This document shows, one piece after another, positions 58,949 through 64,000 of a stretch of 64,000 nucleotides of DNA. This DNA is from Sporosarcina sp. NCCP-2716. Its GTDB lineage: Bacteria > Bacillota > Bacilli > Bacillales_A > Planococcaceae. The notes under the pieces are model-generated. The model ran no database searches. It saw only the letters and a program-made list of their open reading frames with translations, and was not told where the DNA came from. The stretch's first letter is position 1. Every line of letters begins with the position of its first letter. The position numbers and the translations under genes are program-made. The stretch lies in the NCBI RefSeq assembly GCF_023707985.1, contig NZ_BRCF01000001.1:617967-681966 (forward strand), written 5' to 3'.

Positions 58949-60010
58949 ATGACTAAAATATTACAAGTGAAAGATCTGGAGCTTTCCTTCCATACATTTG
59001 CAGGAGAAGTGAAAGCGATCCGCGGCGTGAATTTCGATTTGAACAAAGGAGAGACACTGGCGATTGTCGGGGAGTCGGGATCCGGTAAGTCGGTAACGAC
59101 CAAGTCGATCATGCGGCTGCTGCCGGAGTCGAGCTCCGAGTTCAAGAACGGGGAAATCCTCTTCAACGGAAAAGATCTGACGAAGCTCCCGGAACAGGAA
59201 ATGCAGAAGATCCGCGGCAAAGATATCTCGATGATCTTCCAGGACCCGATGACTTCCCTGAATCCGACGATGACGATCGGCAAACAGGTCATGGAGCCGA
59301 TCTTGAAGCACCAGAAAGTGAGCAAGGCGAAAGCCCGAAAAGTCGCCATCGAACTGCTTGCGATGGTCGGCATCCCGAATGCGGAAAACCGGTACAAAAT
59401 GTATCCGCACCAGTTCTCAGGCGGTCAGCGTCAGCGGATCGTCATTGCGACGGCGCTTGCGTGCAACCCGCAGATCCTCATTGCGGATGAACCGACAACT
59501 GCGCTTGACGTAACGATCCAGGCACAGATCCTCGAGCTCATGAAGGACATCCAGAAGAAGATTGACACATCCATCATCTTCATCACCCATGATCTCGGTG
59601 TCGTGGCGAACGTCGCGGACCGCGTGGCTGTCATGTACGGCGGCAAGATCGTCGAAATCGGCACGGTCGATGAAATATTCTACAACCCGCAACATCCTTA
59701 CACGTGGGGTCTGTTGAGCTCGATGCCGTCGATGGACGTCAACGAGGAGAAACTGTACGCAATCCCAGGAACGCCGCCAGACTTGCTGTTCCCGCCAAAA
59801 GGCGATGCTTTCGCATTGCGGAGTGAGTATGCGCTGCAGATCGACATGGAGGAACCGCCGCCGTTCTTCCAAGTGAGCGAAACGCACTATGCGGCTACAT
59901 GGCTCCTGCATCCGCAGGCACCACAAGTGGAACCACCCGCTGCAATCATCGAACGGATGCGGACATTCCCGGGAAGCCGTTACTACGAAGCGACAGGAGG
60001 GCGTGCATAA
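58949..60010 (+). CDS. oppD: oligopeptide ABC ATPase, OppD
   Basis: 353 residues, AAGGAGG eight bases before the ATG. Walker A GESGSGKSVT, signature FSGGQRQRIVIATAL, Walker B ILIADEPTTALD, and switch His in FITHDLGVV. The C-terminal region (PGTPPDLLFPPKGDAFALRS) lacks the Cys cluster present in many Dpp/Opp ATPases, as in Gram-positive OppD. Stop overlaps the oppF start. Confidence 0.94.
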   Translation: MTKILQVKDLELSFHTFAGEVKAIRGVNFDLNKGETLAIVGESGSGKSVTTKSIMRLLPESSSEFKNGEILFNGKDLTKLPEQEMQKIRGKDISMIFQDPMTSLNPTMTIGKQVMEPILKHQKVSKAKARKVAIELLAMVGIPNAENRYKMYPHQFSGGQRQRIVIATALACNPQILIADEPTTALDVTIQAQILELMKDIQKKIDTSIIFITHDLGVVANVADRVAVMYGGKIVEIGTVDEIFYNPQHPYTWGLLSSMPSMDVNEEKLYAIPGTPPDLLFPPKGDAFALRSEYALQIDMEEPPPFFQVSETHYAATWLLHPQAPQVEPPAAIIERMRTFPGSRYYEATGGRA

Positions 60011-60951
60011 TGGCTGATGTATTACTCGAAGTGAAAAACCTGAAACAGTATTTCAATGAAGGCAAACCGTCGGAAGTGCGCGCCATCGACGACATCAGTT
60101 TCTCCATCAACCGGGGAGAGACTTTCGGGCTGGTCGGTGAGTCCGGCTGCGGGAAATCGACGACCGGACGAACGATCATCCGCCTGTATGACGCGACAGA
60201 CGGGGAAGTCCTCTTCGACGGCGTCAATGTCCAGGACAAGAAATCGAAATCAGCCAACAAGGAATTCAACCGCAAGATGCAGATGATCTTCCAGGATCCG
60301 TACGCATCACTGAACCCGCGGATGAAAGTCATGGACATCATCGCTGAAGGGATCGACGTCCACGGCTTGGCGAAATCACGGAAAGAGCGGAGAGACCGTG
60401 TCATTCAGCTTCTTGAAACCGTCGGACTGAACCGGGAGCACGCCGAACGCTATCCGCACGAATTCTCTGGCGGTCAGCGTCAGCGGATCGGGATCGCCCG
60501 TGCACTTGCGGTCGATCCCGAGTTCATCATCGCGGACGAACCAATTTCGGCACTTGACGTGTCCATCCAGGCACAGGTCGTCAACTTGCTGAAAGAACTT
60601 CAGGAAGAACGGGGATTGACGTATTTGTTCATCGCCCACGATCTGTCGATGGTCAAATACATTTCGGACCGGATCGGTGTCATGTATTTCGGCAAGCTTG
60701 TCGAAATGGCACCTGCGGAGGAACTGTACCGCAACCCGATGCATGCGTATACGAAATCGCTACTGTCGGCGATTCCGCTTCCGGATCCGCGGTATGAACG
60801 TACGCGTGTGCGGACCCCATACAACCCGAAGGATCACCAGTACGGAGCCGGCGACACAGTCCAATTCCGAGAGATTGCGCCGGAGCATTTCGTATTATGC
60901 TCCGACAAGGAATTCGAAGAGATGAAAGCGGCCCATACACAGAACGCCTGA
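60010..60951 (+). CDS. oppF: oligopeptide ABC ATPase, OppF
   Basis: 313 residues from the ATG at 60010 in a TAATG overlap. Walker A GESGCGKST, signature FSGGQRQRIGIARAL, Walker B FIIADEPISALD, switch His in FIAHDLSMV, and the OppF-type ending (REIAPEHFVLCSDKEFEEM). Second motor subunit with OppD, completing the importer. Terminator follows. Confidence 0.94.
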   Translation: MADVLLEVKNLKQYFNEGKPSEVRAIDDISFSINRGETFGLVGESGCGKSTTGRTIIRLYDATDGEVLFDGVNVQDKKSKSANKEFNRKMQMIFQDPYASLNPRMKVMDIIAEGIDVHGLAKSRKERRDRVIQLLETVGLNREHAERYPHEFSGGQRQRIGIARALAVDPEFIIADEPISALDVSIQAQVVNLLKELQEERGLTYLFIAHDLSMVKYISDRIGVMYFGKLVEMAPAEELYRNPMHAYTKSLLSAIPLPDPRYERTRVRTPYNPKDHQYGAGDTVQFREIAPEHFVLCSDKEFEEMKAAHTQNA

Positions 60952-60957
60952 TCAGAA

Positions 60958-61000
60958 GAAGAGCCCGGAACCTCCCATACGGAGATTCCGGGCTCTTCCT
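60958..61000. terminator. terminator between oppF and glnA (convergent)
   Basis: GAAGAGCCCGGAA (60958-60970) with TTCCGGGCTCTTC (60986-60998); T-rich on the + side. Confidence 0.8.
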
Positions 61001-61009
61001 TTGCTTCGG

Positions 61010-62344
61010 TCAATAGATCTTCATGTAACGGTCGAGCTCCCATGGATGGACGGTGATGCGGTAGCTGTCCCATTCCGCTTGTTTCGCCGCTTTGTAGTTC
61101 GCGTAAATATGACTGCCGAGCGCTTCCTGGACGACCGTGTCTTCCGCCAGCGCAAGCAGGGCGTGGTCGAGGTCTGTCGGCAGGGTGACGATGCCGGCCT
61201 CTGTCAGTTCATCAGCATTCATCTCATAGATGTTGCGGTCGCATGGCTCGCCGGGATCGAGTCCGCGGCGGATTCCGTCGAGCCCCGCTTTCAGGATAGC
61301 GGCAAGGGCCAGGTACGGATTCGCCACCGAGTCGACGGAGCGCACTTCGATACGGGTGCTCAAGCCCCGGGAAGCCGGAATGCGGATTAGCGGGCTCCGG
61401 TTCTGGGCGGACCAGGCAATATAGCACGGCGCTTCGTAGCCCGGTACTAAACGCTTGTAGGAGTTGACCGTCGGGTTCGTGATCGCAGTGAACCCTTTGA
61501 CATGTTCGAGAATGCCGGCCATGAACTGGTAGGCGGTGCTGCTCAGTTTGCGCTCGCCGTGTTCATCGAAAAACATGTTATCGCCGTCCTTGAACAGCGA
61601 AATGTTGCAGTGCATGCCGGAACCGTTCACACCGAACAGCGGTTTCGGCATGAACGTTGCGTGCAGTCCGTGTTTGCGGGCGATCGTCTTGACGACCAGT
61701 TTGAACGTCTGGATATGATCGCACGCCGTGAGTGCATCGGCATATTTGAAATCGATTTCGTGCTGGCCGGGTGCTGCTTCGTGGTGGGACGCTTCTACTT
61801 CGAAGCCGAGCGCTTCCAGTTCGAGGACGATATCCCGGCGGCAGTTCTCCCCGAGGTCGAGCGGGGCGAAATCGAAGTAATCACCATGGTCGTTCAGTTC
61901 CATCGTCGGTTGGCCGCTGCTGTCGAGTTTGAAGAGGAAGAATTCAGGTTCCGGTCCGAGGTTGAAGTCGGTGAAGCCCATGTCTTCCATCTCGCGGAGC
62001 ACCCGTTTCAGATTGCCGCGCGGGTCGCCGGGGAACGGCTGTCCGTCCGCGAGGGACACATCACAGATCAGGCGCGCCACTTTTCCCGTACCGGACGGCC
62101 ATGGGAATACCATCCATGTATCCAGATCGGGGATGAGATACATATCCGATTCTTCAATCCTGACAAACCCTTCGATGGAAGAGCCGTCGAACATCATTTT
62201 GTTGTCCAGTGCTTTGTCGAGCTGGCTGATCGGAATTTCGACGTTTTTGATCATCCCGAGGATGTCGGTGAATTGCAGTCGGACGAAATTGACGTTGTCT
62301 TCTTTCACGTACTTGCGGATATCGTCTTTGGTTGTCTTCCTCAT
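61010..62344 (-). CDS. glnA: glutamine synthetase type I-alpha, copy 1 (Arg62 form)
   Basis: 444 residues, the same length as B. subtilis GlnA. Makes glutamine from glutamate, ammonia and ATP as a dodecamer. Motifs [20 protein letters not shown] and [13 protein letters not shown] are intact. Numbering matches B. subtilis: Arg62 ([10 protein letters not shown]) and Glu304 ([10 protein letters not shown]), the residues tied to glutamine feedback and GlnR control, are both conserved. No adenylylation-type insert, as usual in Bacillota. Own promoter at 62408-62436; no GlnR box was found by eye. Confidence 0.95.
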   Translation of the reverse strand: MRKTTKDDIRKYVKEDNVNFVRLQFTDILGMIKNVEIPISQLDKALDNKMMFDGSSIEGFVRIEESDMYLIPDLDTWMVFPWPSGTGKVARLICDVSLADGQPFPGDPRGNLKRVLREMEDMGFTDFNLGPEPEFFLFKLDSSGQPTMELNDHGDYFDFAPLDLGENCRRDIVLELEALGFEVEASHHEAAPGQHEIDFKYADALTACDHIQTFKLVVKTIARKHGLHATFMPKPLFGVNGSGMHCNISLFKDGDNMFFDEHGERKLSSTAYQFMAGILEHVKGFTAITNPTVNSYKRLVPGYEAPCYIAWSAQNRSPLIRIPASRGLSTRIEVRSVDSVANPYLALAAILKAGLDGIRRGLDPGEPCDRNIYEMNADELTEAGIVTLPTDLDHALLALAEDTVVQEALGSHIYANYKAAKQAEWDSYRITVHPWELDRYMKIY

Positions 62345-62407
62345 CAGGCCACTTCCTTCATGTCGGTTTCATATTAGCGCACTGTCACGGCTGCTTAATA
62401 TTTTTTT

Positions 62408-62436
62408 ATATTACGGAAACAGCGACCGCTTGACAA
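62408..62436 (-). promoter_or_regulatory. promoter of glnA copy 1
   Basis: Minus strand TTGTCA (62431-62436), 17-bp spacer, TAATAT (62408-62413). Confidence 0.6.
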
Positions 62437-62467
62437 GAAGTTTTTTGTGTCGGTTTTCAGTCCATGT

Positions 62468-62494
62468 AAAAACCGGACACGCAGGGGTGTCCGG
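62468..62494 (-). terminator. terminator of glnA copy 2
   Basis: CCGGACAC (62473-62480) with GTGTCCGG (62487-62494); A5 at 62468-62472 is the U run on the minus strand. Makes the two glnA genes separate units. Confidence 0.8.
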
Positions 62495-62506
62495 CTTAAG
62501 TGCAGG

Positions 62507-63841
62507 TCAGTAGATTTTGCGGTATTCATCGATCTCCCACGGATGGACGGTGATCCGGTAGCTGTCCCATTCCTTCTGTTTCACCTCGCGGAAGTTTCGG
62601 TAGATGTGCGGCCCTAGGGCTTCCTGTACGACCGGGTCGCCGTCGAGCGCGAACAGGGCATGGTCGAGGTCGGTCGGCAGCATGGAAATGCCTTCTTCCT
62701 TCAGGTCCTGTTCGGACATGTCATAGAGGTTGCGGTCACACGGCTGTCCCGGGTCTAGCTGCTGCTCGATGCCGCTCAGGCCGGCTTTCAGGATGGCAGC
62801 GAGCGCGAGGTACGGATTCGCCACAGAATCGACGGACCGGAGTTCGATGCGCGTGCTCAAGCCCCGTGAAGCGGGAATCCGGACGACCGGGCTGCGGTTC
62901 TGTGCAGACCAGGCGATGTAACAAGGCGCTTCGTAGTCGGGAACAAGCCGCTTGTAGGAGTTGACGATCGGATTCGTGATTGCGGTCATCCCCTTCACGT
63001 GCTTCAGGACGCCGGCCATGAACTGATACGCTGTCGTGCTCAGCTGATCGTCCGTCTGTTCGTCATAGAACGTGTTCTGTCCGTCTTTGAACAGGGACAC
63101 GTTGCAGTGCATGCCAGATCCGTTCACACCGAAAATCGGCTTCGGCATGAACGTCGCATGCAGGCCGTGTTCGCGGGCGATTGTCTTGACGACGAGTTTA
63201 AACGTCTGGATATTGTCGCATGCTTTCAAGGCGTCCGCATATTTGAAATCGATCTCATGCTGACCGGGAGCGGATTCATGGTGGGACGCTTCCACTTCGA
63301 AGCCGAGCTCCTCGAGCTGCAGGACGATATCCCGGCGGCAGTCTTCACCGAGGTCGAGCGGCGAGAAGTCGAAATAGTCGCCGTCATCGTTCACATGCAT
63401 CGTCGGTTCCCCGTGACGGTCCAGTTTAAAAAGGAAGAACTCCGGCTCGGGTCCGAGATTGAACTGTGTAAAGCCCATTGCTTCCATCTCTTTCAGCACT
63501 CGTTTCAAATTGCCTCTCGGATCACCGGGGAACGGGGAACCGTCCGCCTGGCAGACATCACAGATCAGCCGCGCGACTTTGCCGGTGCCTGACGCCCACG
63601 GGAACACCATCCATGTATCGAGGTCCGGGACGAGGTACATGTCCGATGCTTCGATTTTCGTGAAGCCTTCGATGGATGACCCGTCGAACATCATCTTGTT
63701 ATCGAGCGCTTTGCCGAGCTGACTCACCGGGATCTCCACGCTTTTGATCATCCCGAGAATGTCGGTGATCTGCAGGCGGATGAAATTCACATTCTCCTCC
63801 TTTGCATACTGCTGAATGTCTTCTTTCGTCGTTTTACTCAT
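62507..63841 (-). CDS. glnA: glutamine synthetase type I-alpha, copy 2 (Lys62 form)
   Basis: 444 residues, closely similar to copy 1 over its full length, with the same active-site motifs ([33 protein letters not shown]). Differences fall at regulatory places: Lys62 instead of Arg ([10 protein letters not shown]) and Asp302 before the conserved Glu304 ([10 protein letters not shown]). An enzyme with altered glutamine feedback is inferred. AAAGGA precedes the ATG at 63839-63841. Upstream of it (63842-64000) I see no glnR and no clear promoter; glnR could lie beyond the edge. Confidence 0.94.
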   Translation of the reverse strand: MSKTTKEDIQQYAKEENVNFIRLQITDILGMIKSVEIPVSQLGKALDNKMMFDGSSIEGFTKIEASDMYLVPDLDTWMVFPWASGTGKVARLICDVCQADGSPFPGDPRGNLKRVLKEMEAMGFTQFNLGPEPEFFLFKLDRHGEPTMHVNDDGDYFDFSPLDLGEDCRRDIVLQLEELGFEVEASHHESAPGQHEIDFKYADALKACDNIQTFKLVVKTIAREHGLHATFMPKPIFGVNGSGMHCNVSLFKDGQNTFYDEQTDDQLSTTAYQFMAGVLKHVKGMTAITNPIVNSYKRLVPDYEAPCYIAWSAQNRSPVVRIPASRGLSTRIELRSVDSVANPYLALAAILKAGLSGIEQQLDPGQPCDRNLYDMSEQDLKEEGISMLPTDLDHALFALDGDPVVQEALGPHIYRNFREVKQKEWDSYRITVHPWEIDEYRKIY

Positions 63842-64000
63842 GAAGGCACGTCCTTTGTCTTTTTTCTGTAACGTTATGTGATGGATATCACTCCACCTTA
63901 TGTATAACCTATTTTCATAGTTTCAGTCCTGGAAAATCCAGTTAGCAGGGAAGCGGCCATTTTTTTCGTCGGTCCTGCCGCACGCAGCGGAAAGTGGGTA

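Noticed and set aside
61502-62377. 291-codon plus-strand open frame across glnA copy 1
   Set aside because: Antisense to glnA; a matching shadow exists over copy 2 (62999-63592), showing it follows from glnA codon usage.
62345-62506. GlnR/TnrA box (TGTNAN7TNACA) before glnA copy 1
   Set aside because: No site with both half-sites could be found by eye on either strand; same for 63842-64000.
1-64000. tRNA, rRNA, insertion sequences, prophage
   Set aside because: No cloverleaf, rRNA, transposase, integrase or phage structural gene was recognised anywhere in the window.

Overview
The window reads as chromosome of a low-copy, spore-forming-type Bacillota, most likely a Planococcaceae member (Bhargavaea/Planococcus/Sporosarcina-like) with fairly high GC. 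This is inferred from strong AGGAGG ribosome sites with many TTG/GTG starts, a glmS ribozyme, GSI-alpha glutamine synthetases, HPr kinase, YjcZ, YunC, HmoB, YfmF/YfmH and Opp systems. No rRNA, tRNA, phage, transposase or CRISPR locus was seen. 64 protein genes (one cut by the left edge, two of them very small and tentative) are listed, with about thirty intrinsic terminators and a set of promoters, operators and RNA elements.

Layout. 1-4 kb: an RND pump divergent from its TetR-type regulator with a palindromic operator, then hprK, a small protein, an HtrA-like protease. 4-8 kb: a betaine-type BCCT carrier, an NCS1 nucleobase-type permease, an SDR oxidoreductase. 8-13 kb: a siderophore ABC operon divergent from a ferredoxin-NADP reductase-like gene, sharing a perfect Fur box. 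13-16.5 kb: a GAF/HD-GYP protein and a class III adenylate cyclase in one operon. 16.5-21 kb: a TetR regulator facing a BCCT carrier and a CocE-like hydrolase, with face-to-face promoters, two palindromes and a perfect cre site. 21-26.7 kb: a large SF1 helicase with a long coiled-coil insert, a partner protein and a cupin. 26.7-34 kb: LCP cell-wall enzyme, YitT (with a leader attenuator), YunC, an iron-responsive-looking hmoB unit, Cu/Zn SOD lipoprotein, DUF1641-ndh. 34-39 kb: glmS with its ribozyme, a membrane protein, an RsgA-type GTPase behind a leader peptide and terminator, YjcZ, a P-loop kinase. 39-40 kb: a strict 20-bp-period repeat array, then a squalene/phytoene synthase-like gene. 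40-50 kb: thioredoxin, heterodimeric ABC exporter, lipoprotein, YfmF/YfmH peptidase pair, a GHKL/LytTR two-component system, DUF3891. 50-55 kb: CHY zinc finger, MBL hydrolase, four DUF948 proteins arranged two against two around a second 20-bp array. 55-64 kb: oppABCDF and two tandem glutamine synthetase genes.

Themes. Iron: one exact Fur box and one weaker Fur-like site put siderophore uptake, a flavin reductase and heme breakdown under probable common control. Carbon control: hprK, a perfect cre in front of the BCCT/CocE unit and a near-cre in the opp operon suggest CcpA input. RNA control: the glmS ribozyme plus three leaders with promoter-terminator architecture (yitT, the RsgA paralogue, the helicase). 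The most unusual items are the two related 20-bp arrays, the leader-peptide attenuator before the RsgA paralogue, the tandem glnA pair differing at the feedback residue 62, and the helicase pair.
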